From: Channa striata
Taxonomy: Eukaryota > Chordata > Actinopteri > Anabantiformes > Channidae
NCBI GenBank assembly: GCA_033026295.1
Contig: CM065172.1
Location: forward strand, 14,007,165-14,071,164
Direction: 5' to 3'
DNA length: 64,000 bases
Position 1 is the first letter of the stretch. Each line of letters begins with the position of its first letter. A model generated the notes under the pieces. The model searched no databases, was not told the DNA's origin, and saw only the letters and a list, made by a program, of their open reading frames with translations. The translations under genes were made by a program, and so were the position numbers. Of the stretch, positions 37,291-50,008 are shown one piece after another.

Positions 37291-39539
37291 CTGCCACACA
37301 AATACTAGTGCATTACTGCCCTGGCACTCACTGACAGAGCTGCCACTCACCACAAAGATAGATGTTTCTACTGGGACAATTCCAAACCTCCTTCAATGAC
37401 TCGTTTGTTTAGCTGATCTACCTACCTACCTTCGAACACAACACTGAGGTAAGTGTGTGTGCTTGCTCTCTAAGAAGGGTAGCAGCAGTGTTTCGTTTTC
37501 GTGGCAAACAGTGACCACAGTTCCCATGGTTGACTGTTGAAACACCCTCATGAGGATTGCTAACAGTCAGTACTTAGTAAGCGTGCAACCAATCTTTTCC
37601 ATCTCTAACTTCAAATTACAAGTGATGCTTCCCCTTGTGAGATGCCGCACATGTCTGGAAAAAAAACACATAAATGGCTGGTTTAAAATCCCATCTTTGT
37701 TGAGCATAATATTATCCTAGGCAAACCTTTGAATTCCATTTGAGCAGGCTCAAGAATCCTCCATCCACAAGTCACTTTTCCACCTCACACCTTCAACATC
37801 ATCTTCATCTTCTATCAGTCTCCCACTGGAGGGTGTCACTACCGTGTACTACACACATATTTCAGCAGCCAGCCCTGTATTCATCTCACACTCCCAGCCA
37901 TGTCGATAGTCACAAGGCTGAGCAGGCTCATAATGAAATTGAAGAGTTGCACACCTATAGCAAAGTCATTTACTTTATCAGTCCGATAAAAGGAAGTGAT
38001 AAGATAGTGGCTCTACACTGTAAGAGTATCAGCCTCACTCTGCAATTCATCTCAGCAAGATCTACAAAATGGCAACGCTCATCCCTCAAGGCAGCAGCAC
38101 CGAACCTTTATCTATAGAATTTAAAGAAGGGCTAATATCTCATAAGAATGTGTGCTTATGAAAAGCATCATTTCCATATCATTATCAACCTGAAAATCCG
38201 CCTGCCATACTAAGAGGCTTCTCCAGCCTCTTTGTATATGTTCACCCCCTGGACCAGGAAGTGCTGGAAGAATACAGGTGCAAATATGATTTGGGCTTAT
38301 TCCTTTTATGAAGTTGACCCGCTGTAATTGACACAGACACACTGGAAATTTGATTAGGTCTTCCTTCTGCTTGAGGGCATTTGACCATAGCAACATCATC
38401 GCCTGTTTCATGTACATAGCCCCACCTATTGGTGAAGTCAGCAAACAACACGCGGAGCAGAATAAAACCTGAGTTCCCCTGACTTGTGTCTTCTGGAATC
38501 AAGCCATTGGGCAAAATCCAAGGATATTTAACAAGCCAGGCCACGACTGAAGCACACACTTAAAGCAATTAATGAAACAGGATCATTCTGCAGGAACAGT
38601 GCTCCAGAATATATTTGCAGGCAATCTATTTTTAACATGTCTTACGATATTTTTCTCTGCATGTCGGTTTGTGTAAGTTTGTGTATGCAAGCGTGCACTC
38701 ATACACATACAAGTTGTACGCAAATATGAGTGTGCGGGTGAGGAATTCTGTGTCTGCACCCACTGTGCGTGTGTAAGGGAGTGTGCATGTGACACTAAAA
38801 GCAGTCCATCCTGTTATTACAAAGAAAACTGATAAGAGCCTCTTGAAACACTTGAGATAAGCTGGCTGAGTTAAGAGCGCTGACACTGTCACTATACATG
38901 CAAGGAGTAGGAACGTAAGTCAAGAAAAATGGGAACAAAACACACACATACACTTTAATAGTGTTTCATTCACAGTGCTGAACAGTAATGTGCTCAATAG
39001 CAAAACAGTGTGTTACATGAAATAAAAATTACTGTACATCAATTAATCAAGATACATCATTAAAGCTGTCAAACATCAAAGGCTCTCTGATCACAGCCCC
39101 TTCTTGAGAGAGACACCAACAGCCTCATTTATCATCTTTGTTTGAGCAGTAAGAGACAAAATGAAGCCAGCCGAGAAAGAGGCTAAAGCGAGTGTTCATA
39201 GAAAAAGTCAGAAAAGCAAAGGAAATTAGTTTAATGCAGTGTAGTACAAGACACAACTGAGAGACAAGCAAAAAACATAAAAACATTTGAAAATGGGAAC
39301 GGTATGAATATACATAACAGAGCCAAATCAGATAAAATTAATAGCAAGCGGCAACAGAGTTTTTTAACTTTTCAGTTTGTGGTGGGGCACCACCTGTACT
39401 GAGTCCTAACCCCAGAGGCTGTCTGTGCTAAGCAAGCTCATTCACAGCTTCACACACCTGCATGCACCAAAAATGTGCCCACGATAATATCCCCCCCTCC
39501 ATATTATTATATTTTTATTATGTGCTTATTATCTGGACT

Positions 39540-39900
39540 CTCACCTTTACTTGACCTCATTAGGCTCCCAGCATCACTCACTTCAGGCCAGATTTATTAC
39601 CATTTATCATTTTATTAACATGGGAAACATTTTGGGGGGAGATCGTATTGCTAATTTCTATCCAAATAATGCTTGTAAGAGGACATCTTTAAAGTTTATG
39701 CGGCTTGTGATCAAATGGTTTTTATATATCCCCAGGCTCTTGTATTCTCCAAATTGCTTCAATAAATAACTTGTAAGTCTAATTATGCAGCAATTAATTG
39801 CAGCCAACATGGAATGCTCATCAATCTTGTAACTTGAAAAAGTCTTTTCCAGCACAGCCTGGCAGTCCAAATAAGAAATTTGATTAGTTTCTGCAAGCAC
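39540..39900. promoter_or_regulatory. Candidate conserved non-coding element
   Basis: A 360-bp block without simple repeats sits between microsatellite-rich stretches. It is rich in homeodomain cores, for example GCTAATT, CTAATTATG, CAATTAATTG and TTGATTAG, and lacks a sustained reading frame. This composition is typical of developmental enhancers near Hox clusters. The call is by eye; conservation with another teleost would decide. Confidence 0.3.
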
Positions 39901-39908
39901 GTATGGGA

Positions 39909-40080
39909 TCGTGTATGTGTGTGCTGCTGTGTTTGTGTGTGTGTGTGTATGTGCCAGCTTGTCATTATGTGTGCCTGTGTGTGTCTGTGTGTGTATGTGT
40001 GGGTGCGTGTGTCTGTCAGCATGTTAGTATGTGTGCATGTGAATGACTGTGTGTATGTGTGTGGACATGTGCGAGTGCCC
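39909..40080. repeat. Imperfect GT-rich repeat region
   Basis: About 170 bp of interrupted TGTG units (TGTGTGTCTG, TGTGTATGTG). Cys/Val/Tyr-rich frames here are repeat artefacts. Confidence 0.85.
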
Positions 40081-40700
40081 ATGGAGGTTACAGCCAGATC
40101 ACAGAAGAGAGAGCTCCATCCCAGCAGTTCTCTGCAGTCTGCTCTCTCTGCCGTCTCGTCCAGTTGCTATGGCAGCAGCAGTGAAGGCTGTATCCATGGC
40201 CAAAGGAGGAAGCTGGCATCCCCCAATAACAGACCTCCCACCCCTCCTCTCTCCCTGTCTCCCCCCATCAGGCTCCTGACCCGCTGGTGAACCTGCCTCG
40301 GGGTCGGAGGTCAATGGCTCAGAGCTGCCGAGTGACAGTGAGGGATGATGAGGGAGAGAATGAGAAAAAGAGGAGTTACACCACACAGATGGGGAGGAGA
40401 GATGAGAAAATGAAAAGATGAGACCAAATTTGATTACTATCAAGAGGTGGGGGTGCGGGTGGCAATTCTGCATTTTAGAAAATGGCTGCTGTTTTGCCCA
40501 GTGTCTTTAAAATGGTGGAATGCAGATTCTGTTGAATTTCCTGTTTCTATAGTTTTAGTGTTTATTCAATGTGCACTTTATAATGAATGTGTATGGTGGC
40601 GTGTACTTAGCTGAGGGAGTTTAAGGGGCAAGGGATAAGACACAGGCCACAGACAGGGTATGCTGGGTTCTAAATCACTTCCACTTTTTGTTTATTGATT

Positions 40701-40739
40701 CTGTGTGTGTGTATGTGTGTGTGTGAGAGAGAGAGAGAG
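40701..40739. repeat. Compound GT/GA microsatellite
   Basis: Interrupted GT units followed by about seven GA units. Confidence 0.85.
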
Positions 40740-41360
40740 TGTGATGCATGAGGCCACAAGAGAAAGTCTTTCTCTCTTTGATTGTGTACAACCCATCTGA
40801 GGATAGTGAAGGTATGTGTGAAGGGAGTTATCTGTGTATTTAGCAAGTAGTCAAAGGGGGTTTATATAGCAAGGGGGGGAGGGGGTCAAGTGAGTTGACC
40901 CTTGCCCTGACTGGCTCTAAAAGGTCAGACAGTCCGAGTTCAGAACATGACTTCCTCACCTTCATGAGTTCTATGTGTTCATACATACAAGCAGTTCTGT
41001 TCCAATAACCCAGTGAAGATTTGCTAAAATGTTAATTTTTTTCCCACTCAACAATAAATTCACGTGGGATTTAATGTGGGGACCTTACCCGAATTTGCAT
41101 GTGGAAGAATTGTTTTCTAATATTATCAAAATTTTGCGTACACACACTCAGTGAAATCTTTAATAGAGTGATCAGAGTGATCACCCCACAACACATCAGC
41201 CTAATCAGACACCACCACCACCTGCAATCATACTACCTGTGATAATACATTTTCATCAACTCTGCTGCCATTACAGACCCGGAAATCACTCACTGCTGCC
41301 TGAGATAAGCACGGCTCTTCTGCGAGCGCGGTGGCTCCATCGAAGACTGTGAAGATAACA

Positions 41361-41376
41361 TCACCCCCTAGTGGCC
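41361..41376 (-). promoter_or_regulatory. CTCF-like motif, reverse orientation
   Basis: The - strand reads GCCACTAGGGGGTGA. It matches the CTCF core CCASYAGRKGGCRS except for T at one position. First of a left-pointing series in the desert. Confidence 0.45.
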
Positions 41377-41679
41377 GATGGCTGCAACTTGAGCCTAAAA
41401 CTCTGAATGTCAACAGACCCCAACACAATCAGTCACCATCCATAACACTCTGTGGCCCATACTGGAGCTATGGCAGACAGGCTCTAGCACTCTGCATGTG
41501 TTACCAGATAGATACAATATGGCAGTACTATCAGATGTAATTATATTATTTTTGTCCATCTTTGACATTATTGTTTGCTGGTGAGGAGTGCAGGAGCCAC
41601 TCAGTGAGGACTGTCAACCAGAGACCCACAGCAGCCCAGAGGGCAGAGCAGAGGCTGGATGTTTGCTTTCCATACACAA

Positions 41680-41698
41680 ACACACACACACACACACA
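41680..41698. repeat. (CA)9 microsatellite
   Basis: Nine CA units after a short imperfect lead-in. Confidence 0.9.
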
Positions 41699-42899
41699 TG
41701 CTCAGGGCACTATGCGGACACTTTATGCAGTCCCTCTCTCTGCTGCATTCTTTTTCTTCTGCGTGTTCTCCAGATGTCGTGTCCTCTTCGTCACCCCGTT
41801 CCTCTGCTCCGCTCCACTCGGTTCCCCCGCCCGGAGACTTGTCACAGCCCCTAACCGCATCAGGAGCACTGCTAGATTGGATATACATGATCTGTCCATC
41901 CATCAATGGAGAGAGGGAAAGAGAGAGGGGAGAGAAATGGTAGTCTATCTGTGAAGAGTGTGATAGAGATGTGAGGAAAAGAAAAAAATGGGAAGAAGTA
42001 TCATTTGCAAACATCAGCCTCACATGCCAAAGAGAAAAAATCTTAGAAAACAGACATAAACAAAACCTAAGAAAATGCTTTATTACACCTGTATGTGTAA
42101 TCGAAAAGCTTATATTGAGATTAATTTATTGTAGCAGTGATTATTAGTGCTAGTGATGCCAGAGTATATGTATTAGACAGTAATACAATTAGTACTTATT
42201 TTCATCTGCGTACAAGTGGACTGGCTGGCTTCAAAATGTGTGCACTCTTTCTGAAAAATGAAAGACAGTTTCTCTCTCTCCCGTATCCTCTATCTCGCAA
42301 AAGGTTTATGGTAACAAGACAATTTTCTTATGTAAAACATCAGAGACATGTGTGTTACATAGTCAAAAACCTTTTGCTTTGGCTTTGTGCTGTGTAATAT
42401 TTGTCTCAGAATTTGCTTTGTGATTTAAATTGTGCTTTGCATGTGAGCTATTTATGACTGTAATGAAGTTTGACACATTATAAGTTGATGCTCTCATTTA
42501 AGGTATATTATAAATGATTACAGTCTATTAAAGTTTTCCACAGCCTTTAAAACCAAGCATCATGAGAACAATAATTCTTAAAATGCTACCATGTCATCTG
42601 TAAAGAGTGTGGTTTCAAATGACAGCTTTATTTTTCTTGAACTGTCAAATAAATAAATCTCAGTGCAAAACACCACATCCTACTGCAATAAAAGCAAAGC
42701 TGCTCCTACTATTTCTACTTGCAGCATTGCTTCTTGTAGCTACAGACAATGTACTGTCATACATTTGTTTGATGTTGAATATACAGTAACGGAGGGTTCA
42801 TTCTGAGGTTGCGCCATCATTTTATCTTGCGATATTTATCTATGTCTGCTCCTCTATCTTTTCCATGCATTTCCAGTTGATGCAGTATCACAAGTACAT

Positions 42900-43130
42900 C
42901 TGTACATCTCCTCATTCCTCCCTCTGTCTCCATCCTACTCTATTCTCTGTCTTCTTCCATCTCCCCTCTCCCTCTGTTTTTCCTCACACCTTTACCTCTG
43001 CCTTCTCCGATCTTTCCTCCCATTTTCATACTAAGGCCCCCCAGACGCCCCTCTCCCCCACCATACCTCTCTCCGTTTCTCTCTGTCCCCTCTCCTCCCT
43101 CTCTCTCCCTCTCTCTCTGCTGTGCTCTGA
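42900..43130. repeat. CT-rich low-complexity tract
   Basis: Strongly pyrimidine-biased + strand with CTCTCCCT and CTCTCTC units, densest at 43060-43120. No gene. Confidence 0.75.
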
Positions 43131-43587
43131 TGAATTGCCTTCCCCTCCCGGTGAACTCGACCGATAATCCTGGGGAAGCAGTAAAAGACCATCGATCAGC
43201 CCTGCAGACAGGCCCACAAGCCACAGCACAGGAACAACACGCTAACAACAAGCCTCTGCACTTGGCTCTCAGTGTATGTATATATGTGCATGTATGTGTG
43301 AACTTGCATGTGTCTGCATGAGCACACGTGTTTATATACATGCAAATATCTGTATAGAAAAAAAAGCACAACTGTCCGGCTGCAGACATGCAACCTCTTA
43401 TTAGTATGTTTATTAGTGCATTCCTTCACATATGTAAGCCACATAAAGTAATGAGTCGAAGGGAATTCTCTAACGCAGTCTATCACTGCTGGTTGAATTT
43501 CATGTGCTATGTTTAGCTGCATGTGTCAACAGGATGCTTAGCATACACTGAAGAGTCCCTCTGTGCTTATCCTGCTTCCTCATGCGA

Positions 43588-43604
43588 TCTGCCCCCTGCT
43601 GTGT
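43588..43604 (-). promoter_or_regulatory. CTCF-like motif, reverse orientation
   Basis: The - strand reads ACAGCAGGGGGCAGA. It agrees with CCASYAGRKGGCRS at all core positions but the first. Confidence 0.5.
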
Positions 43605-43779
43605 GTCATCCACTTGGAATGTGTATATATATGTGCTAACATGTGTGTCTGTGTGCATATACAATATGTATGATTGTGGCTGTGTCATTGTCTGTGTGTT
43701 TGCCTCTTGAGCGTGTATGCTTGTCAGCGTGTGTGTATAGTATTTGTATATGTATGCAGCACACACAGAGGCCATAAAT

Positions 43780-44620
43780 CAACCGGCATTCTCCGGGCCC
43801 ATCCTGAAGGAGAGGGGTAGAGAATGCACATGATCTTGGGCATGGCTTGATGGCTATGAAACTGACCAATTGATTGATTGAAACAATTAATTTTTCCCCA
43901 TGCTTTTATGGCTGAGGAGCCAAGCGATCATTAGTTTGCAACAAGCAAGTGAAGACAGCTGAATTGTTTTATAATTTCAGCTGAAACATAGCGAAGGACT
44001 GGCTACTGCTCCAGGCTTAGGATAATGATAAGCTACCGGCTATTGGTTTAAGTTATATGACATGATACAATAGCTTGGACTGTACAAAATCATGTATGAA
44101 GTCTATTCATCTTCATCCTCCATTTTGCACACAAAAATAAGCCAACTTGACGGATTCAAGCACAAGGCAGCCAATGGTCATTATTCCATCGCCTTAAATA
44201 TGACAAATGGAAGACTGCTTCTATTGAATCCCATTCTTTACATGCCATATTACAACATACTGCTGTTCGCCATTGTGGAGGAGCTTGACCATAAAAAGCC
44301 AGTTGCTTGGAAAATAAATCTCCACTTTGACAACCAGTGAACTGCTTTTCATTGAGGAGGCTCACCATTCATACTTTATCTCCCTTTTTATTTTGGAACT
44401 GTTTGTGAGTTGTCCTTCAATGCCTTTCTCTCTGCTGCCTTTGTTCCTAATGTACTGGCAAGGCTGACTTCATTAAGCCCTGTATGCGGCAAACACATTT
44501 ATGTCCTATTTTCATTTTTCCTATTTCATTTTGCTGTGATACACCACAGCACTGCCACCAAAGCGGAAAATAAAGCCCCTATCAGGCTTGAAGCCATTTG
44601 CTATTTGTGAACAAGGTGAC
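43780..44620. promoter_or_regulatory. Candidate conserved non-coding block
   Basis: About 840 bp free of microsatellites between repeat-rich flanks. It has a tandem PBX-HOX-like TGATTGATTG (43871-43880) followed by CAATTAATT, several TTTATGG and TTTATAATT homeodomain-type cores, and a weaker reverse CTCF-like word near 44619-44635 (GACCACAAGGTGTCA on the - strand). A frame of 82 codons at 44.1-44.3 kb shows no domain. A regulatory role is inferred from composition only. Confidence 0.3.
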
Positions 44621-46952
44621 ACCTTGTGGTCAGTGCAGAGAACCACAATAACAGCGGAAACCAAACGAGTATCAGCTGACACACAATGTAACTTGTTCCC
44701 TCCCTTTGGAGATCTAGCTTGCAATTATCAGCAATTTCGAAGAAAGAGAGCAAGCCACAGAACAAGAGCAAGGCACGCACATCACCTTGCAAATTAAGAA
44801 AAAAAAAACACCTGCAGCAAGTATCTGAAGTATTTCTCAAGTATGACAAGGTGCTTCAGGCCCTAATTCTTCTAATACTTGGGAAATGACTTAATGTGTC
44901 GGCATGTGTGAAGGCGTGTGTGTCGCCTTGTGTTTTCCTGAGAGTGAACGCCACCGTAGACATTGACAGATCACAGGGGAATGTTCAATTGCAGGTTGTT
45001 GCGTCCTGCTGTCATTGGGCTCATCTCTCACAGGGCTAGGCTAGCTGGGAGGCAGGAGGAGGCAGGATCAAGGGGCGTCACTCCTCCTATAGATGATGAT
45101 CACACCGGGGCTTCTGCCAAACAGGCTGCTGGCCCTGTCTTGCTCCTGTGGTACCTTGGAATTCTTCTCTTTCATAGTCAGCTCCAGAGCAATAATATTA
45201 CAGCTTTGATAGAACACTCTGTAGACTGTATGGAAAAGAGAGGGATTTTCCCACTTGAATGAGCTGCAGCTGTGTGTCTTTATCTCTCTATCTTTTGGCC
45301 ACATTCCTGTGTTGACTGCAACAAATCTTTGTTAAAATGAATTTGGCAGTTTGTGGTATTATTTTGGCTGGATGATGAGACATTTCTCACTTCAAATGCC
45401 ACACACAGATTCTCTGTTTCTAAGATGAGTCAATGTAGGGCCCTGCAGGAACATAACTGATCTGACCTGCTTTCTCTCTGTCTTCCTGCAAGTTCGCCTA
45501 ACCCATCTTGCACTGCAATGACCTTTCTTGTGTCTTTCCCATACAGCCATTACTTCCGCATCCTTCCTTTCTTCTTCGAGTCTTCTTCTTGTAAAAGAAA
45601 AAAAGAAAAGTTGTCGTTAAAGTGGCACAAGGCTTTGCCTTCTCATGTGCACCCTCTACAGTGAAGTCCAGGAAGTGCCTTTGTTGTTACATGAGAAAAG
45701 CTACAAACAGGAAGGCCAATTACAGCCCAGCAGTCATCTATCTGTCAGCCATTTGACAGGAACATAGCACAGCCAAATATATGGCTCCCTCATAAATCAC
45801 CGCATCTCACTCTAACTAGCCTGTCTTGTGTGAGTAATTAGTAGTATCATGCAGAAGCATTTCAGCATCCCGAAATACCATTAGATCATTTTACTTTTGA
45901 TTTTCAGTCACTTTTCTCTAAAACCCACACACTCAAATAGCCAAATGTTCCTGAAAATTATATGCATAAAACTGATTTAGGAGGCACTCAGGAAATCGAT
46001 CATGCAACAGAATCGTTTAATGTTTAAGGAAGGGCCTGATGATTTGTGGATGTTGAAACAGAGTTCATATTACACATTTAAAGATTAAAAAGAGGACCCT
46101 GTATTTTCATAGTGAGCCCTAACCGCCTTATACCCCCTTGCAGCAGTCCCACCCTGAGAGCTCCATTGCTATTGCAGATGCTTTATGACGGGCAATTTAG
46201 CTTCAGCTGCTATCTAAGCCATCTCAGGAATGGACGCGCTTAGAATCAAGTGCAATAAAGCAGAGAGGGAAGTGGAGAAAAAAGAATGGAGGAAGAGAGA
46301 AAATAAAGAGAGACAACAAGCTCGTCTGGACAGCTCCTCTGGACAAAAGGTTTGGGGGAAGGTTGTCCTGTGAACACACAAACACCAACACTGGTTTCCC
46401 AGGCACTCAGCCAGACAGGGAACAGACATACTTGTTTGTTTTCCCAGGAGCTTCCAAACAAGGAAGGAATGTACGAACATGTGCTGGATTTTTCTGTATG
46501 TGTTGCATATGTTTATCTGGGTCTATACATTTCTGTGTTTCTGTGTGAGTGAGCGAGTGAGTAAGCGAGTGCATGCAAAACATTTGGTCCTCCACATTGG
46601 CTGGGCTTTGTTGAGTCTGCTGAGCTCTAGGAAATCTTCTGAGATGGGGAGACAGATTTACACCCTTCCCCCTGGGAAGGCTTTACAGCCTGGGACCCGG
46701 CATAGCAATGGAAGGGCGAAGAGCGCCAAGGGAAGAGCAGGGCGATGAGACAGAGAGGGAGACGAGAGGAAAGAAGGGAAGGATAAAGCGAGAGAGGAAG
46801 GATAAAATATGGCAGAGGCTGGGGGCGGGGGCAGGGGGTTGTGATATCGATGGAATGCAACACGGATGCTATTTGCTGCTGCCCTTCGCCTCTACTCACA
46901 TACACGCATTCTACTCTTGTGTCTCTCACTCTCAATTTATCCCTCCTTCTCC

Positions 46953-46954
<2 letters not shown>

Positions 46955-46986
<32 letters not shown>
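46955..46986. repeat. (CA)16 microsatellite
   Basis: Sixteen AC/CA units. A purine-rich tract (about 46700-46840), including three G5 runs at 46821-46838, lies just upstream. Confidence 0.95.
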
Positions 46987-46988
<2 letters not shown>

Positions 46989-48810
46989 ACGCACCCATGC
47001 ATGAAGAGAGGCCGTAAATCTGCCAGTGAGTGCTGCTGGGATAGAGACACCTAAGACAGGCCTATGCTGTGTTTGGAGAGAATGCAGATGTACCTGCCTC
47101 CAGCACATCATCCTCCGTCGCTCTTCCTCTCCATCCTCCTCCTCTCCGCCCCTCTCAATCTCTCCAGAATTTTCTGTCTCATGTTCTTAACCCCTTTCAA
47201 CCCTAACTCAACTCATCTCTCCTACACTCCCGCACTCCCTTTTCCCTTTGGTCTCACTTTTAGGGCTGATCTCTCCCACTTAGGGAGGAAGAAAATGCTC
47301 CAGCTGAGGCCCATGCCATTGTTGTGCTGAGACAAGGCTGAAGCAGAGGACGGACAATGGGGCAAACAGAAGGAGAGACATACCTCGCACTACTGGCGGC
47401 ACCATGTGGGGGAATAATGTTAACAAATACAGGGTCTGTGCAACCTGTTTGCTGCGGTTCCTCTGTCTGTGAGGCAGAATCCATCATCCAGTGACAGGCC
47501 TAACTACCTACTGAGTGATACCTGATGTCCTCAGATGGGCTACATTCTCAGCCATCCACCTCTACATGATATGTCTGGGATAAAGACAGACATGGATCAT
47601 CACAAAAGAAAAAGAAAAAGTCTTGAGTGGGTTTCATGTTTGTTCACTGTAATGTATAATGGTGACAACAGGTGCAGGTATTGAGGGGATCTTTAAAAAG
47701 CATCTTTGTTAGTCAGACAGCATAATAACTATAGCTATAGCTAGTGTGTCAACCCATCTGCACCAGCCGTGATTGCCTCCAGACAAAAAAGACCTTCAAA
47801 TACATGCACACACCCTCACATTCACAACGGAGCACGTCACCCAATGCCGTTACATTACCACAACCTAGCCTCACACGGTCTTCCAGAAAAAACAAGACTT
47901 CAAACACAGGCACACTCACGTAAACATACACCGTCCAAACAGACGTGGCCTGCATGACCTGATTTACAGCGAAGTAAACGGTTTAAGCCGCACATCTCAC
48001 TCCAACACCTAAACACCTGACAGGCGTCTAATAAATAAGGCTGGCCAGAGACTTCCATATAATTTACACCTTGACTATCTCCTAAGCTAACATGTAACAG
48101 GTTTCCTTTCCATATTTCACCACCCAGAGCTCAACCCTAACTGGAAAGATAGACGTGCAAAAGTTGGTGCAAAAGAAGGGGCCAAGGGAACTTCAAAAGC
48201 CTGAGCAATAAGTTTGGATTTTGGTATATGGTGCTGAGATTGAGGTGCTCTTTGGCCTGAAGTAAAATGTGTGCACGTGTGTGGTGGGGGTGTGTGTGCA
48301 TGTGAATGACCCTGGCCTGTGGCGATATGTAGCCTAGCCTAGCCACAGCCCGGCTCAGATCAAGTGAATCAGGAGTTCCACTTTTACGTCCGCCATAAAT
48401 CGTCTGCCTTTGTTGTCCTCTCTTTCACTGGCTGAAACTTATCCTCTTCCATTAAGAGTGATGGATCAGCAGCTCTCAGGGCGTAAGAGACTCTGAGGTT
48501 ACAGGTCCTTGCAAAGATTGTACTTTACACTGCAAATATGAAAGAAATATACATACCCCCCCTACATTCACATCCACCCCTACACCAAAAAGACAACATG
48601 AGACGTACAATAAATTTCAAGGCAGGGACAGACAAAGAGGGGGGGAAATTAAGTTGTTTGATGTTGAAACAATTTCATAGCAGCTGATATGCATCTGGAC
48701 TAGTAATTCCTTCTAGCATGTTTAAGAAAAATTGAGACTCTTTAATGTTTTTTGTTTGCAAGCTAATGGTTTTTAATGATCAGGTACCTTCCCTGGATTT
48801 GACAGCATGT

Positions 48811-48830
48811 GTGCTCCCTCTGGTGGCTGC
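48811..48830 (-). promoter_or_regulatory. Strong CTCF-like motif, reverse orientation
   Basis: The - strand reads GCAGCCACCAGAGGGAGCAC. It matches CCASYAGRKGG with CCACCAGAGGG, then A for C. It is the left arm of a divergent pair with the motifs at 49.9-50.0 kb. Confidence 0.55.
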
Positions 48831-49534
48831 TTCCTGCCACGATTACTTGACGTGATCTGAGGAGGCCCACTGTAGTTCTGTCTTCACAGGGTCTGATAAT
48901 AAATTATAAATCATTCACTGAGTATCACATTAAAAACAATCACAGAAGAAAATAATGGGTGTATTATAATTAACACACTTAAAATAACATGCATTATATC
49001 ACTATAAAATCAGGTAAACAGGCTACAAACCAAGAGATTTCTCTAAGCCAAAGTAGTTGGCTTTAGGTAAGACTGATTTTCCCACAGCACGAGGGAGATA
49101 ATAATTTGGCAAGATATGTTAAAAAACATCTCCACATGTTACAACAACGACCTCAGATCAGCAGCTGTGTGTGGCGTGGGTGTGCGGCTGGGTGTGTTTA
49201 CAACAGTTTAACAGAAACACATGAGATGTGTTCTGCTCTGTTTTAGTTATGGGGGGAAGGATGAATGGATTTATTATCACTGCAGAGTTTATTTTCAAAA
49301 TGTAAAATAGCTTAGTAGAAATTAGAATATACTGGCGTGAAAATCTTGCCCAGAAATGAGGCTTGAAAAGAATGCAAACGTAAACAATAATTTTGCGTTA
49401 AAATATAATTCTCTCATTAATTTAAAGGTTATAATATATAATAAATGCATCTAGACAGGAGATAGAAAACATTCTTGGGATTCTTGTCTGTTTTGTGCTT
49501 TATTGGTCTGCAGATACACGCGACGCTGAGTTTC

Positions 49535-49551
49535 GTTGCCCTCAAGTGGTA
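49535..49551 (-). promoter_or_regulatory. CTCF-like motif, reverse orientation (weaker)
   Basis: The - strand reads ACCACTTGAGGGCAA, with two departures from the core consensus. It lies beside the CpG-rich NRF1 block. Confidence 0.35.
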
Positions 49552-49689
49552 AACGCGTAAAACAGCAGCAGTGAGTGTGAAGTCCATCAGCCGGCTGAAA
49601 GATTCACTACTGCTGCTTTCATCTGCTCGCTTGTATAGTGACCCATTTGTGTTTGAATGAATCGCGTTTTTGATTTAGATTGTGTGTGT

Positions 49690-49830
49690 GTGTGCGTGTG
49701 CGCGCTTTGTGTTTAGTGGAGCCTGCTCGCTGCGCATGCGCAGTGCTCGGGTGAGCGGTGGCCTTTTGTCCAGGAATGCCGCGCCTCGTGCGCTTGCGCG
49801 CTGATCCGCCGGACAGCGGAGGCACATAAA
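49690..49830. promoter_or_regulatory. CpG-rich block with a perfect NRF1 palindrome
   Basis: A local CpG cluster (many CGs in about 140 bp) in otherwise CpG-poor desert. TGCGCATGCGCA at 49731-49742 is an exact NRF1 site, a motif strongly associated with vertebrate CpG-island promoters. No protein-coding exon is evident beside it. Two AATAAA words follow at 49853 and 49864. It may be the promoter of an unannotated non-coding RNA, or an unmethylated boundary element. Confidence 0.45.
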
Positions 49831-49892
49831 GCCTGGTAAATTGCACCAGGACAATAAAATGGCAATAAAATGACAACAACAGTGCATTAATC

Positions 49893-50008
49893 CATCACCA
49901 GGGAGCGCTGAAGGTACTGTAAAGAGCTCTGACTGGAGTCAGGAATGATTTCTAGGGTTTATCAGCTCAGCAGCTGCAGCGCTCATTCAGCGTACCAGGG
50001 GGCAGTGA
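49893..50008 (+). promoter_or_regulatory. Tandem CTCF-like motifs, forward orientation
   Basis: TCACCAGGGAGCGCTG ends at 49910 and GTACCAGGGGGCAGTG spans 49992-50007, both on the + strand. Each keeps the CCAGGGRGC centre of the CTCF motif. With the reverse motifs at 48.8 and 49.5 kb they form a divergent arrangement. Confidence 0.5.
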
